Made by a program: the position numbers and the translations under genes. Positions 1 through 9,607 of a DNA stretch of 64,000 nt are shown in pieces. The stretch comes from Paludibacter propionicigenes WB4. Lineage in GTDB: Bacteria > Bacteroidota > Bacteroidia > Bacteroidales > Paludibacteraceae. The notes under the pieces were generated by a model, which saw only the letters and a list, made by a program, of their open reading frames with translations, was not told the origin of the DNA and made no database searches. How positions within the stretch are numbered: the stretch's first letter is position 1; each line of letters starts with the position of its first letter. The stretch lies in assembly GCF_000183135.1 (NCBI RefSeq), contig NC_014734.1, positions 3,224,001-3,288,000 of the forward strand, given 5' to 3'.

Positions 1-1539
1 GATAAGGGTTGCGAAGTGCCTTTGGTGGCAGATATACATTTTAATGCCAATGCGGCTGATGTGGCTGCAACTAATGTAGAGAAAGTTCGTATTAATCCGG
101 GTAATTATGTAGGAAGTATCAAGATTGGTGATACTTCAGATTATACTGCTGAGGAATTTGAGCTTGAATATCAGAAGATACGTGCCAGATTTATTCCTTT
201 TCTGAATATCTGCAAAGCGAACAATACAGCCATTCGTATAGGAGTAAATCACGGTTCGTTGAGCGAGAGAATGATGAACAAATACGGAGATACTTCGCTT
301 GGAATGGTGGAGTCTTGTATGGAATTCCTGAAGATATGCAACGAGGAGAACTTTAGTAATGTTGTGATTTCAATGAAAACATCGAACACCGTCATGATGG
401 TGCACACTGTCCGATTGCTTGTTGATAGGATGGAGAAAGAAGGACTTCATTTCCCGTTGCATTTGGGTGTGACCGAGGCCGGCGATGGAGAAGACGGTCG
501 TATTAAATCGGCGGTTGGTATTGGCGGTTTACTGGCCGATGGTATCGGAGATACGATTCGTGTTTCGCTGAGCGAAGAGCCTGAAGCTGAAATTCCTGTA
601 GGACGATTATTGGTTTCGTACGTGGCAGGTAGAGGTAAGCAACAACCCATAGTGGCTACCGAGCATGTTTTGCATTCGCGTTTTGAATACAGCAGAAGAA
701 AAACTCATGCTGTTGGAAATATCGGTGGTGATAATGTGCCGGTGGTAATAGCTCCGGCTAAAGGTGATTTTGTTACTGTGCCGGATTATATCTTGTCAGA
801 GGGTAAAGTAGTAAGTGCCAATGGAGACCAATACTCGATTTATTCGCCCGAAACTATTGAAGAATTAAAAAAAGACACTGCCGATATAAAATTCCTCAAA
901 CTTACTTTTGGAGATCTTACTCCTAAAGTTATAGGTCTGATTACTGAAAAGCGCGATATTGTGATTTTGCTTCAAACCCAGCATACAAATGGCGTAGGTG
1001 AACAGCGGGCATTTTTTCATACTTTGCTAAATGCAGCATGCACTGTTCCTGTGGTTCTATGCCGAAATTATACCGAGGAAACCTTGCAATATCTTCAGAT
1101 TAAATCAGCAGCCGATTTAGGTGTGTTGTTTATTGATGGATTTGGCGATGGTATTTTACTCGAAAATACCGGTGCGATTTCTGTTGAAGCTGTCAACTCA
1201 GTTGCCTTTGGTATTTTACAGGCTTCGCGGGTGCGCGTTACCAAAACCGAGTTTATTTCTTGCCCGGGTTGCGGACGTACCATGTTTAAGCTACAACACG
1301 TAATAGCCCGGGTCAAAGCTCAAACTTCGCATCTGAAAGGATTGAAAATCGGAATCATGGGATGTGTGGTAAATGGACCGGGTGAAATGGCTGATGCAGA
1401 CTATGGTTACGTAGGTGCGGGGCGTGGAAAAGTTAGTCTTTACAAGAAAAAAGAATGCCTTGAACGCAATATACCCGAAGATGATGCCGTTAATAAATTG
1501 GTGGAACTAATAAAAGTAAATGGAGACTGGCATGATTAA
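1..1539 (+). CDS. ispG: 4-hydroxy-3-methylbut-2-en-1-yl diphosphate synthase, 5' end missing
   Basis: The reading frame is open from base 1, so the true start lies left of the window; the first visible GTG (16) is internal. IspG (GcpE) converts MEcPP to HMBPP in the non-mevalonate isoprenoid pathway, using a [4Fe-4S] cluster in the cytosol. The cluster ligands are visible near the C-terminus as CPGCGRT (visible codons 421-424) and in GCVVNGPGE (Cys at codon 455). About 512 residues are present, which already exceeds the roughly 370-residue E. coli form. The extra central segment matches the large three-domain form with an insert between the TIM barrel and the Fe-S domain, known from Bacteroidetes, Chlamydia and plants. 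Identification is secure; only the 5' end is missing. Confidence 0.96.
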   Translation, partial: DKGCEVPLVADIHFNANAADVAATNVEKVRINPGNYVGSIKIGDTSDYTAEEFELEYQKIRARFIPFLNICKANNTAIRIGVNHGSLSERMMNKYGDTSLGMVESCMEFLKICNEENFSNVVISMKTSNTVMMVHTVRLLVDRMEKEGLHFPLHLGVTEAGDGEDGRIKSAVGIGGLLADGIGDTIRVSLSEEPEAEIPVGRLLVSYVAGRGKQQPIVATEHVLHSRFEYSRRKTHAVGNIGGDNVPVVIAPAKGDFVTVPDYILSEGKVVSANGDQYSIYSPETIEELKKDTADIKFLKLTFGDLTPKVIGLITEKRDIVILLQTQHTNGVGEQRAFFHTLLNAACTVPVVLCRNYTEETLQYLQIKSAADLGVLFIDGFGDGILLENTGAISVEAVNSVAFGILQASRVRVTKTEFISCPGCGRTMFKLQHVIARVKAQTSHLKGLKIGIMGCVVNGPGEMADADYGYVGAGRGKVSLYKKKECLERNIPEDDAVNKLVELIKVNGDWHD

Positions 1540-1575
1540 TGTCGTGTTTTGATAATAATTAAATAAATAATAAGT

Positions 1576-2049
1576 ATGAAAAAAATGTTTTTTGCGCTAG
1601 CATTAGTGATGAGTACCGTAGGCACTTCATTTGGTCAAACAAATGGACAAACACTAGGACTCAGATTGGGTTACCCAACAGAGTTATCTTTCCAAACAGG
1701 TTTAACTAAATCCACCCGCTTAGAGTTAGGGTTAGGTATTCGTGATTATAGTTACGGTACCAATTTCTCTTTTTCAGGTGTACATCAATGGGTTTGGGAT
1801 TTGTCATCATTATCTCCTGGTTTTAATTGGTATGCAGGCGTAGGTGGTCAGTTGGGTGTTTACTCTAATTCGAATAAATCTTATTATCCTCTTGCACTTT
1901 TAGGACAGATCGGTATTGAATACAATTTCAGAATTCCTTTGACTTTGTCGTTAGATTACAGACCTGCATTTCAACTTACAGGTATTTATGGTAGCGAGAA
2001 TGCATTTATTGGAGATGGAATTTGCTTAGGCCTTAGATATCGTTTGTAA
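1576..2049 (+). CDS. small outer-membrane beta-barrel-like secreted protein, copy 1
   Basis: 157 residues with a clear signal peptide (MKKMFFALALVMSTVGTSFG, cleavage near residue 20). The rest alternates polar and hydrophobic residues and is rich in Gly, Tyr and aromatic residues, as expected of a short beta-barrel or porin-like fold. It shares the blocks QWVWDLS and GFNWYAGVGG, and the ending LSLDYRP..GDGICLGLRYR, with the next gene, so the two are tandem duplicates. It begins 36 bp after ispG and ends before a hairpin at 2062-2104. Function is unknown. It resembles the small outer-membrane-beta-barrel families of Bacteroidetes, but I cannot name one. Confidence 0.82.
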   Translation: MKKMFFALALVMSTVGTSFGQTNGQTLGLRLGYPTELSFQTGLTKSTRLELGLGIRDYSYGTNFSFSGVHQWVWDLSSLSPGFNWYAGVGGQLGVYSNSNKSYYPLALLGQIGIEYNFRIPLTLSLDYRPAFQLTGIYGSENAFIGDGICLGLRYRL

Positions 2050-2061
2050 ATAAAAGTTATT

Positions 2062-2104
2062 CAAAAAGTGAAACCTCAATTTTAGAGATTTCTCTTTTTG
2101 TTTA
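2062..2104 (+). terminator. rho-independent-like terminator after first small OMP gene
   Basis: A stem of 16 positions with two mismatches (left arm 2062-2077, right arm 2085-2100, 7-base loop) is followed by a short T-rich run. It lies 12 bp after the stop of the gene ending at 2049. Confidence 0.65.
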
Positions 2105-2163
2105 TATGAATAGAGTTGAAACAAAAATAATTATCAAAAAGTTAACGAGTAATTTTGGAAAGT

Positions 2164-2628
2164 ATGAAAAAATTTATTCTCACATTCGTGTTGACAGTAA
2201 GTATGATCGGCGCTCTTAGCGCACAGGTAAGCGGAAAAGCCATTGGGGTTCGGTTTGGTGGTTTTTCTGGTTACGGAGGTGAAATCTCGTATCAACATCC
2301 ACTGAGTAATGCAAACAGGTTAGAAGTTGATTTAGGAGTTAATCATTATGGTTTTGGGCTTAGCGGAGTGTACCAATGGGTTTGGGATTTGTCCGAATTG
2401 TCCGATGGTTTTAACTGGTATGCCGGTGTAGGTGGAGGACTTGGCTCCTACAATTTTAATGATACTAACCGTAGTGTGGGAATCGGTGTTTTAGGTCAGG
2501 TAGGTATTGAGTATAATTTCAATATCCCATTGCAATTATCATTGGATTATCGTCCTGGAATTTATATTATGCCCAGCGTGTCCGGAATTTATGACGGAAT
2601 TTGTTTGAGTGCACGTTTCAGGTTTTAA
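2164..2628 (+). CDS. small outer-membrane beta-barrel-like secreted protein, copy 2
   Basis: The frame is open from a TTG at 2155, but the ATG at 2164 begins a good signal peptide (MKKFILTFVLTVSMIGALSA), so that start is chosen; it gives 154 residues. The mature part is a Gly- and aromatic-rich beta-strand protein with the same conserved blocks as its upstream neighbour (YQWVWDLSELSDGFNWYAG, then LSLDYRPG near the C-terminus). It is probably an outer-membrane beta-barrel or a periplasmic beta protein of unknown role. It has its own gap and terminator, so it may be transcribed separately from copy 1. Confidence 0.82.
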   Translation: MKKFILTFVLTVSMIGALSAQVSGKAIGVRFGGFSGYGGEISYQHPLSNANRLEVDLGVNHYGFGLSGVYQWVWDLSELSDGFNWYAGVGGGLGSYNFNDTNRSVGIGVLGQVGIEYNFNIPLQLSLDYRPGIYIMPSVSGIYDGICLSARFRF

Positions 2629-2648
2629 TTAAAACGTTTTCATAACAT

Positions 2649-2681
2649 AAAGAGGAGCTTCATTCAATGGAGCTCCTCTTT
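2649..2681. terminator. bidirectional hairpin terminator
   Basis: A perfect 11-bp stem (AAAGAGGAGCT at 2649-2659 with AGCTCCTCTTT at 2671-2681) lies between two convergent genes ending at 2628 (+) and 2691 (-). A/T-rich flanks on both sides suit termination in both directions. Confidence 0.85.
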
Positions 2682-2690
2682 TGCTATTGG

Positions 2691-3464
2691 CTAAAACTTA
2701 AGCTTGTTATTGGTTGTGCGGTACAGCATTTCGTGCAGACTTGCTATAGGTCCATTAAACATATTCAGATCAACATATCCACGGATACCTTCGAGTTTGA
2801 GATGATCTGTAGTTTGCCAGAATGCCCAGTCACAGGTTGGTTTTTCTTGATAGTTTACAATCCACAGTTTACATTTCTCATTTAGATTTTCCTGCAAATA
2901 AAGCTTATAGAACCTGTAGTTGCAATATACAATCGGATAATGACCAAGCTTTTCGTAGATAGTGTTGATGAAATTCGTCAGTTCGGTGACTACAAAATCC
3001 TTTTTAGGCATTTTTTTTCTGAATTCAACATCCAAAACCGGCAATAAATCGCTGTCTTTGTGTTGCGCTACCGACAAAAAGTTATTTGCCTGCTCCTTTC
3101 CTCCACTTTTGAAAGAAAAGAAGTGGTATGATCCAACCAAAATTCTACGTTTTCTGGCTTCCGAATAGTTTGTCAGGTATTTTGTGTCTTGATTATTAAT
3201 GCCTTCGGAAGCTTTGATAAACATGAAGTTCGGTTTTTGTTTTCCGAGCATTTCCCAGTCAATGTCGCTTTGATAATGCGAAACGTCTATTCCCCAAACG
3301 TTTTCCAGCGGGTTTATGTCGTTGAGCGTAATGGTGGGTTGTTGCACTCGCTGAACTCTGTGAATTGTCTTATGCTTCTTGTGGGTTTTATGTGTCCTTT
3401 TGGCAGATACAGCAAGAAGTGAGAATGTTATGATGAAAATTATTGAAATTAGGCGTTTTGGCAT
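2691..3464 (-). CDS. GH25 family lysozyme (muramidase), secreted
   Basis: 257 residues. A signal peptide (about 1-21) is followed by a Lys/His-rich linker (about 22-45), then a GH25 domain. Family landmarks are WGIDVSHYQ (Asp60), FIKASEG, GSYHFF and the catalytic-type PVLDVE (Asp145, Glu147). GH25 enzymes cleave the MurNAc-beta-1,4-GlcNAc bond of peptidoglycan. The leader suggests action in the periplasm or outside the cell. It is single, convergent with the small OMP gene and downstream of alaS on the same strand. The basic linker is a little unusual and might hold the enzyme to anionic surfaces; that is inference. Confidence 0.9.
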   Translation of the reverse strand: MPKRLISIIFIITFSLLAVSAKRTHKTHKKHKTIHRVQRVQQPTITLNDINPLENVWGIDVSHYQSDIDWEMLGKQKPNFMFIKASEGINNQDTKYLTNYSEARKRRILVGSYHFFSFKSGGKEQANNFLSVAQHKDSDLLPVLDVEFRKKMPKKDFVVTELTNFINTIYEKLGHYPIVYCNYRFYKLYLQENLNEKCKLWIVNYQEKPTCDWAFWQTTDHLKLEGIRGYVDLNMFNGPIASLHEMLYRTTNNKLKF

Positions 3465-3633
3465 GTGTTTCTAGTGCTTTGTAAATGAGATTAATTCTAA
3501 GGAATATGAATCCGGGAATTGAGACAGCAAGATATTGATACTGTTTGTAATAAAAAAGTTAATTCGAGCTAAAGTTGATATTCTTTCGTTTTTTTCTCAT
3601 TTATTGAGTTAACGGGTGTAAGATTAAATGAAA

Positions 3634-3664
3634 CAGACGGAGCAACATCTAGTTGCTTCGTCTG
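3634..3664 (-). terminator. terminator of alaS
   Basis: A 13-bp stem with one G-T pair (3634-3646 with 3652-3664, 5-base loop) lies 50 bp after the alaS stop. Read on the minus strand it is followed by a T-rich run. The rest of the 250-bp gap at 3465-3714 is AT-rich and shows no other recognisable element. Confidence 0.75.
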
Positions 3665-3714
3665 CTGTAATTATGTAATTTAGAGAGATTAAAAATCCTT
3701 CTTTGTCCTAAAGA

Positions 3715-6324
3715 TTATAGTGCTTCCAGTGCTTTTGCAATTGCTTTTTGAATGCCTGCCAGATTTTTACCTCCTGCCGAAGCAAAGAAAGGTTGTCCGC
3801 CGCCGCCGCCCTGAATTTCTTTGGCAGCTTCGCGGGCAATGTTGGTAGCATTCAGTCCGCCGGCAACAAGGTCGTCGCTCAGTAATACGGTCAGCGATGG
3901 TTTGCCATCGGCCACGCATCCGGCTACAAAAAATAGTTTTTCTGCTTGCACATTTCGTATCTGGAATGCCAGCGTCTTGGTCTGATCGGCAGTAAGACTT
4001 CCTTCGTATTGAATCACTTTAAAGCCTTTTACAATTGTTGCTTCAGCCAGTAATTTATCGCGCAGGCTCATGATTTTTTCATGAACAAATGCTTCTACCT
4101 GTTTTTTCAGATCGGCACTTTCTTCGCTCAACCGGCGAATGGCTGAAATCACATCAGGCGCATTGTTCAGTAGTTCTTTGGCTTCGCCAATAGTTTCCTG
4201 TTGTTTGTCTAACAATTCTTCTACAGCTTTTCCCGTAATAGCTTCGATACGTCGGATACCGGCTGCGATAGAGCTTTCGGCCACTACACGTACCAATCCG
4301 ATATTTCCGGTGGCACTTACGTGTGTTCCTCCACAGAGTTCCACTGAGCTTCCAAACTGAATAACACGAACTGTTTCACCGTATTTTTCACCAAAAAGTG
4401 CCATAGCACCCATAGCCTGTGCTTCAGCTATCGGTGTTTCGCGACGTTCCTGCAATGGATAGTTTTCGCGAATCTTACGATTGGCAATAGCTTCTACCGC
4501 ACGAATTTCTTCTTTTGTTAGTTTTTGGAAGTGCGAGAAGTCGAAACGTAATGCATCGGGGCTTACAAACGAACCTTTTTGTTCTACATGTGTACCCAGT
4601 ACTTCGCGCAATGCCTCGTGCAGCAAGTGTGTGGCAGAGTGATTGCATTCCGTAGCTTTCCGTTTCTCAATATCGATGGTAGCTGTAAATGTTTCGGTTA
4701 CATCTTCCGGCAGCTTATTGGCAATGTGTACCGCCAGGTTATTTTCTTTTTTGGTATCGATAATATCAATACTGCCATGATCCGATTTCAATGTACCGCA
4801 GTCACCAACCTGACCACCCATTTCGGCATAGAAAGGCGTTTTTGAGAGAACGATCTGGTAATACTCCTGATTTTTCTGTTTTACTTTGCGATAACGCAGA
4901 ATTTCTGTATCAGCTTCGTTGAAGTCATATCCTACAAATTCGCTGTCACCTTCGCGAACGGTTACCCAGTCGCCTGTTTCGGTAGCGGCAGCATTGCGGG
5001 CACGTTCTTTTTGTTTTTGCATTTCGGAGTTGAACTCGTCGATATTTACTGTGAAGTTATTTTCACGTAATATCAATTCTGTCAAATCCAATGGGAATCC
5101 GAATGTGTCGTATAAAGTAAAGGCGACTTTGCCTTCAATTTCAGTTTTAGCAGCAGCTTTCGAGTCGGCCATTACCTTGTCGAGCAATTTAATACCGGTT
5201 TCCAGTGTGCGCAGGAACGATTCCTCTTCTTCTTTGATTACTTTTTCAATCAGCGTTTTTTGCGAAAGCAGTTCCGGATATGCTTTGCCCATGTTTTCGC
5301 TCAACACGGTAATCAGTTTGTACATGAAAGCATGACGTTGACCGAGGAAAGTATAACCGTAACGAACTGCACGGCGCAAGATACGACGGATTACATAACC
5401 GGCTTTGGCGTTCGAAGGCAATTGGCCGTCGGTAATAGAAAACGCGATGGTACGGATATGATCGGCAATAACGCGCATGGCGATATCCACTTTTTCGTCT
5501 TTGCCATATTCGGCACCACACACGCGGCCAATTTCGGCAATGATAGGCGTGAAAACATCGGTGTCGTAGTTCGATTGTACGCCCTGCATAGCCATACACA
5601 AACGTTCGAAGCCCATGCCGGTATCGATTACCTTGGCAGGAAGTCCTTCGAGCGAGCCGTCGGCTTTGCGGTTGTATTGCATGAACACGTTGTTCCAAAT
5701 CTCAATTACTTGTGGGTGACTTCCGTTTACGAGTGTCAGTCCGTCAATTTTAGCGCGCTCATCGTTGTCGCGGATATCGATATGTATTTCGGAGCAAGGG
5801 CCACAAGGGCCTGTGTCGCCCATTTCCCAAAAATTATCTTTTTTGTTTCCGTTGATAATACGATGTTCTGGCAAAAACTGAGCCCAGATGGCAGCGGCTT
5901 CGTCGTCACGCTCCAATCCTTCGGGGGCGTAGCCTTCGAAAACGGTTACGTAAAGGCGGTCTTTGTCCAATTTAAGTACTTCTGTCAGATACTCCCAGGC
6001 CCATTCAATAGCTTCTTTTTTGAAATAATCGCCAAACGACCAGTTGCCCAACATTTCGAACATGGTGTGGTGATAGGTATCATGCCCTACTTCTTCCAAA
6101 TCGTTGTGCTTGCCGCTTACGCGAAGGCATTTTTGCGAGTCTGCAACCCGCGAATATTTGATGGGATCATTACCCAGAATAATGTTTTTGAATTGGTTCA
6201 TTCCGGCGTTGGTGAACATCAGGGTAGGATCATCTTTGATTACCATGGGTGCCGACGGAACAATTTTGTGCCCTTTCGATGCAAAAAAATCGAGAAAAGA
6301 TTGACGAATTTCTTGTGAAGTCAT
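3715..6324 (-). CDS. alaS: alanine--tRNA ligase
   Basis: 869 residues, the usual length. It starts [19 protein letters not shown], the typical AlaRS N-terminus. It attaches alanine to tRNA-Ala in the cytosol. Domains in order are the class II catalytic core with the tRNA-recognition region (about 1-450), the editing domain with zinc-type ligands HSATH (about 563) and CGGTH (about 663), and a C-terminal region ending in the glycine-rich [14 protein letters not shown]. No frameshift is seen. It lies divergently from the M23 peptidase gene; a terminator follows at 3634-3664. Confidence 0.98.
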   Translation of the reverse strand: MTSQEIRQSFLDFFASKGHKIVPSAPMVIKDDPTLMFTNAGMNQFKNIILGNDPIKYSRVADSQKCLRVSGKHNDLEEVGHDTYHHTMFEMLGNWSFGDYFKKEAIEWAWEYLTEVLKLDKDRLYVTVFEGYAPEGLERDDEAAAIWAQFLPEHRIINGNKKDNFWEMGDTGPCGPCSEIHIDIRDNDERAKIDGLTLVNGSHPQVIEIWNNVFMQYNRKADGSLEGLPAKVIDTGMGFERLCMAMQGVQSNYDTDVFTPIIAEIGRVCGAEYGKDEKVDIAMRVIADHIRTIAFSITDGQLPSNAKAGYVIRRILRRAVRYGYTFLGQRHAFMYKLITVLSENMGKAYPELLSQKTLIEKVIKEEEESFLRTLETGIKLLDKVMADSKAAAKTEIEGKVAFTLYDTFGFPLDLTELILRENNFTVNIDEFNSEMQKQKERARNAAATETGDWVTVREGDSEFVGYDFNEADTEILRYRKVKQKNQEYYQIVLSKTPFYAEMGGQVGDCGTLKSDHGSIDIIDTKKENNLAVHIANKLPEDVTETFTATIDIEKRKATECNHSATHLLHEALREVLGTHVEQKGSFVSPDALRFDFSHFQKLTKEEIRAVEAIANRKIRENYPLQERRETPIAEAQAMGAMALFGEKYGETVRVIQFGSSVELCGGTHVSATGNIGLVRVVAESSIAAGIRRIEAITGKAVEELLDKQQETIGEAKELLNNAPDVISAIRRLSEESADLKKQVEAFVHEKIMSLRDKLLAEATIVKGFKVIQYEGSLTADQTKTLAFQIRNVQAEKLFFVAGCVADGKPSLTVLLSDDLVAGGLNATNIAREAAKEIQGGGGGQPFFASAGGKNLAGIQKAIAKALEAL

Positions 6325-6330
6325 TTTTTA

Positions 6331-6440
6331 TGTCTAATGTCTAAAGTCAATGGTCTAATGTCTTCTATCATAGTTCTAAAGTTCGGATTTATCCAGTTTT
6401 TACTTTCGACGTTTGACTCTTGACTTTCGACCTTTCTGTC
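6331..6440. repeat. degenerate heptamer repeat tract in alaS leader
   Basis: The tract repeats 7-base words such as GTCTAAT, GTCTAAA, GTCAATG, then TTTGACTC and TTGACTTTCGACC. It lies between alaS and its likely promoter, so it would be transcribed as alaS 5' leader. Similar heptamer tracts occur at 17902-17931, 27471-27505 and around 30982-31409. Confidence 0.55.
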
Positions 6441-6470
6441 TTCTAGGTTAATAATATCAAATAAAGACCA

Positions 6471-6505
6471 CAAAAGTAGCTCAAATTTATTATTTTTGCA
6501 GCAAA
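6471..6505 (-). promoter_or_regulatory. candidate alaS promoter
   Basis: On the minus strand TACTTTTG (6471-6478) fits the Bacteroidetes -7 box TAnnTTTG, with TTTG (6502-6505) 23 bp upstream as the -33 box. A plus-strand TATTTTTG at 6491-6498 may serve the divergent M23 gene but has no clear -33. The 303-bp alaS-M23 gap holds these and the heptamer tract, and no gene. Confidence 0.5.
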
Positions 6506-6627
6506 TGATGATATAAATATTGTGATGACTTGTTGATTTTCTTTGTAAAACGGCTGATTGACTTTCATTTTTCTCCAATTTTAGGCTTGGGTATTCCAAT
6601 TTGTTGCCTGAGACAAAAATAATTTTT

Positions 6628-7596
6628 ATGGCTAAGAAAAAATTCCATTTTAATCCCGAAACATTAAGCTACGAACAAATTGAACATACGATTGCTCATT
6701 GGCTTAAACAGTTAATGATTCATGCTCTTTCGGGAGTTTTTTTGGGGCTTATATTTTTCTTTATTTTTGTTTCTACCATTAAATCTCCTCAGGAAAAGCA
6801 ACTTAGTCAGGATAAAGCTCACATGGAAGCTCAATATAAGGTGCTCGAACGTCAGTTGGAAGAGGTTCAGTATGTTATGTCGGATTTGCAACAACGTGAT
6901 GATAATTTGTACAGGGTGGTTTTTCAGGCAGACCCAATTCCTCTCTCGGTACGAAGAGGTACTTCGGCCAATACGGAATACTATGAACAATTGTTGGATA
7001 TGACCAATTCTGAAATAGTAGTTTCAACAACAAAAAAACTCAACGAGCTGAGAAAAGAACTTTATATTCAGTCCAAATCGTACGATGATTTAATCCTTTT
7101 GGCCAAAAATAAGGAAACTATGCTGGAAAATTTACCGGCTATTCAACCTGTTTTGAATAAAAATCTTACCCGGATGGCTTCAGGATATGGCTGGCGTATC
7201 GATCCGGTTTACCATAGCAGACGTTTTCATGCAGGAATGGATTTTACGGCTCCTGTAGGCACCAACATATTTGTGACGGGAAATGGAACGGTGCAAAGTG
7301 CCGGTTGGGAGCAGGGATATGGAAACTGCGTGCAGGTAAATCATGGATACGGCTATGTAACTTTGTACGGTCACATGAGTGCTATAAAAGTACGTGTAGG
7401 ACAAAAAGTGAAACGCGGCGATGTAATTGGACTGGTGGGAAGTACCGGAAAATCTACGGGGCCGCACTTACATTACGAAGTTCATTTTAAAGGGCAAGTC
7501 ATGAATCCGCAAAACTATTACTTCCTGGACTTGTCGCCTGCTGAATACGACCGAATGGTTCAAATGAGCAACAATGCCGGTCAAACATTTGATTAA
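6628..7596 (+). CDS. M23 family metallopeptidase, membrane anchored
   Basis: The frame opens at a TTG (6601), but the ATG at 6628 gives the usual start MAKKKFHFNPETLSYEQI; 322 residues. A cytoplasmic N-terminus is followed by one membrane segment (about 28-50), a coiled-coil stretch (about 58-100), and a C-terminal LytM/M23 domain. The zinc-site residues are all present: His201 and Asp205 in RRFHAGMD, and His280 and His282 in GPHLHYEVH. It therefore looks like an active peptidoglycan endopeptidase facing the periplasm. It is first in a tight run with the CapA-like gene, murI and the cupin gene, pointing to wall growth or remodelling. Confidence 0.92.
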   Translation: MAKKKFHFNPETLSYEQIEHTIAHWLKQLMIHALSGVFLGLIFFFIFVSTIKSPQEKQLSQDKAHMEAQYKVLERQLEEVQYVMSDLQQRDDNLYRVVFQADPIPLSVRRGTSANTEYYEQLLDMTNSEIVVSTTKKLNELRKELYIQSKSYDDLILLAKNKETMLENLPAIQPVLNKNLTRMASGYGWRIDPVYHSRRFHAGMDFTAPVGTNIFVTGNGTVQSAGWEQGYGNCVQVNHGYGYVTLYGHMSAIKVRVGQKVKRGDVIGLVGSTGKSTGPHLHYEVHFKGQVMNPQNYYFLDLSPAEYDRMVQMSNNAGQTFD

Positions 7597-7605
7597 TAGA
7601 CGGTG

Positions 7606-8739
7606 ATGAGAGAACGGTTGATAATTGCATACAGTTTCTTTGTGTGGATGAATGTAACAGCTCAGATGAAGGATACGGTGAAGATTGTGGCTGTAGGTGA
7701 CATTATGATGGGTACGTCGTATCCTGATAGTACTTTCTTGCCTAAATTTAACAGTCAGTATCTTTTCAAACCTTTGAGTCAGTTTTTGAAAAGCGGCGAT
7801 GTTGTATTCGGAAACCTGGAAGGAACGCTAACGGATGATTTGTCGCAGGTAAAAGAATGTAACACCGAAGGTAGATGCTATTTTTTTGCTATGCCGACTT
7901 CGTATTCAAAGAGCTTGAAAAATGCCGGTTTCAATGTGATGAGTCTGGCAAATAATCATTTGAATGACTTTGGTTATATTGGGCGAAGATCTACACGCCG
8001 TAGTTTGCGCAGTCAGGGCATCCGGTTTGCAGGTCTGCTGGAGTGTCCGGTTGATACTTTTACGCGGGGTGGTGTTCGATATGGATTTTGTGCTTTTGCG
8101 CCTAATGCCGGAACGGTGAATATCAAAGATATGAAACGTGCTGTGAAACTTGTACATTACCTGGATTCAATTTCGGATGTGGTAATAGTTTCATTCCATG
8201 CTGGCGTCGAAGGTGTCGAAGGGCAAAATGTGACCCGAAAAAGAGAATTTTATATTGGTGAAGACAGAGGTAATGTGTATGAATTTGCCCATAAAATGAT
8301 TGATGCAGGTGCTGATGTACTGCTCGGTCACGGGCCGCATGTAACGCGTTCGGTGGAATTGTACAAAAGAAGATTTATTACTTACAGTATGGGTAACTTC
8401 TGCACTTATAGCAGAGTCAGCGTGGCCGGACAGTGTGGAATAGCGCCGCTTTTTCATATTTATACCAACAGGAAAGGTGAATTTTTGAAAGCTCAGATTA
8501 TTCCCACCCATCAAAAGAAATATCAACCGCCGCGATACGACGAAAAGAAAAGAGCCATTTCTATTATTCAAAATCTGACAAGGGTTGATTTTCCCGAAAT
8601 GGTTAACGTTATGCGGATTGGTGACGATGGTTGGATTCAACCTCTTAATCAGGGAAGAAAAATTTTGATGGATAAGAACCCCGAACTAAGTGCAAAAAAT
8701 CAATACAAACTAACGACCAAAAAGCAGAATACGATATAA
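7606..8739 (+). CDS. CapA family protein (metallophosphoesterase-like)
   Basis: 377 residues from the ATG at 7606; a GTG three bases earlier is also in frame. A short hydrophobic N-terminus (to about residue 20, ending TAQ) looks like a signal peptide. The CapA/PGA_cap pattern is clear: VGDIMMG near the N-terminus, FGNLEGTL, SLANNHLNDFG, FHAGVEGVE, LGHGPHVTRS and TYSMGNF. The family resembles calcineurin-type phosphoesterases and includes the CapA subunit of poly-gamma-glutamate synthesis, but most members are uncharacterised. No capB or capC is nearby, so a capsule role is not implied. It lies 9 bp after the M23 gene and 4 bp before murI, suggesting co-transcription. Confidence 0.88.
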   Translation: MRERLIIAYSFFVWMNVTAQMKDTVKIVAVGDIMMGTSYPDSTFLPKFNSQYLFKPLSQFLKSGDVVFGNLEGTLTDDLSQVKECNTEGRCYFFAMPTSYSKSLKNAGFNVMSLANNHLNDFGYIGRRSTRRSLRSQGIRFAGLLECPVDTFTRGGVRYGFCAFAPNAGTVNIKDMKRAVKLVHYLDSISDVVIVSFHAGVEGVEGQNVTRKREFYIGEDRGNVYEFAHKMIDAGADVLLGHGPHVTRSVELYKRRFITYSMGNFCTYSRVSVAGQCGIAPLFHIYTNRKGEFLKAQIIPTHQKKYQPPRYDEKKRAISIIQNLTRVDFPEMVNVMRIGDDGWIQPLNQGRKILMDKNPELSAKNQYKLTTKKQNTI

Positions 8740-8743
8740 AGCA

Positions 8744-9592
8744 ATGAAAGAAAAGCAGAAATTACCTGAAGCTCCGGGACCGATCGGTATTTTTGATTCG
8801 GGATATGGTGGGTTGACTATTTTGGAGAAAATCCGAACCGAACTGCCTGAATACGATTATATCTATTTGGGTGATAATGCCCGAACTCCTTACGGTACAC
8901 GTTCTTTTGATGTGGTGTATAAATTCACACTGGAATGTGTAACCAAGTTGTTCGAAATGGGCTGCCAGTTGGTGGTTTTGGCCTGCAATACAGCTTCGGC
9001 AAAGGCTTTGCGTTCAATACAGCAACGTGACTTACCTTTGTTGGATGCTAATCGTAGGGTGTTGGGAGTTATTCGCCCAACGGTGGAGGCTGTAGGCGCA
9101 ATGACCAGAAGCAAACATATCGGACTGCTGGCAACTTCCGGAACGGTTCAGTCTAATTCATATCCACTGGAAATTCACAAATTACACGATGATATTGTAG
9201 TTACTTCCGAAGCTTGTCCAATGTGGGTTCCGCTGATCGAAAACAATGAACATAAGTCTGAAGGTGCTGATTATTTTGTTCGGAAAAATGTCGAGCATTT
9301 GCTTGCTGCCGATCCAAAAATTGACACAATCATGCTCGGGTGCACACATTATCCATTATTGGAAGACAAAATTAAATCTTTGTTGCCCAAAGAAATTAGC
9401 GTGGTGTCACAAGGAGAGATTGTTGCTAAAAGTTTAGCTGATTATCTGCAACGACATACGGAAATGGAAAGCCGCTGCACAAAAAATGCTTCTATTCGAT
9501 ATTTCTCAACAGAATCGGTCGAGAAATTTTCTTCCTCTGCTTCTGTTTTTCTGAATGAGAAGATAGTAGCCGAGCATATTGATCTGGAATAA
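8744..9592 (+). CDS. murI: glutamate racemase
   Basis: 282 residues. MurI makes D-glutamate from L-glutamate for the peptidoglycan stem peptide, in the cytosol. The signature FDSGYGGLTI (Asp18) and the two catalytic cysteines are present: Cys81 in ACNTAS and Cys200 in GCTHYPLL. The ATG at 8744 is four bases past the CapA-like stop, so the two are probably translated from one mRNA. Length and motifs are normal. Confidence 0.97.
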   Translation: MKEKQKLPEAPGPIGIFDSGYGGLTILEKIRTELPEYDYIYLGDNARTPYGTRSFDVVYKFTLECVTKLFEMGCQLVVLACNTASAKALRSIQQRDLPLLDANRRVLGVIRPTVEAVGAMTRSKHIGLLATSGTVQSNSYPLEIHKLHDDIVVTSEACPMWVPLIENNEHKSEGADYFVRKNVEHLLAADPKIDTIMLGCTHYPLLEDKIKSLLPKEISVVSQGEIVAKSLADYLQRHTEMESRCTKNASIRYFSTESVEKFSSSASVFLNEKIVAEHIDLE

Positions 9593-9607
9593 TACAACCA
9601 TCTGTTT

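Noticed and set aside
5260-6318. Long plus-strand frame (352 codons) antisense to alaS
   Set aside because: A shadow of a highly conserved gene; composition is unlike a protein and it has no motifs.
6321-6599. Minus-strand frame of 92 codons between alaS and the M23 gene
   Set aside because: It runs through heptamer repeats and the promoter region, has a biased composition and no recognisable domain, and overlaps the alaS start.
7606-8739. CapA-like gene as part of a poly-gamma-glutamate capsule operon
   Set aside because: No capB or capC homologue in the neighbourhood; the neighbours are murI and an M23 peptidase gene.
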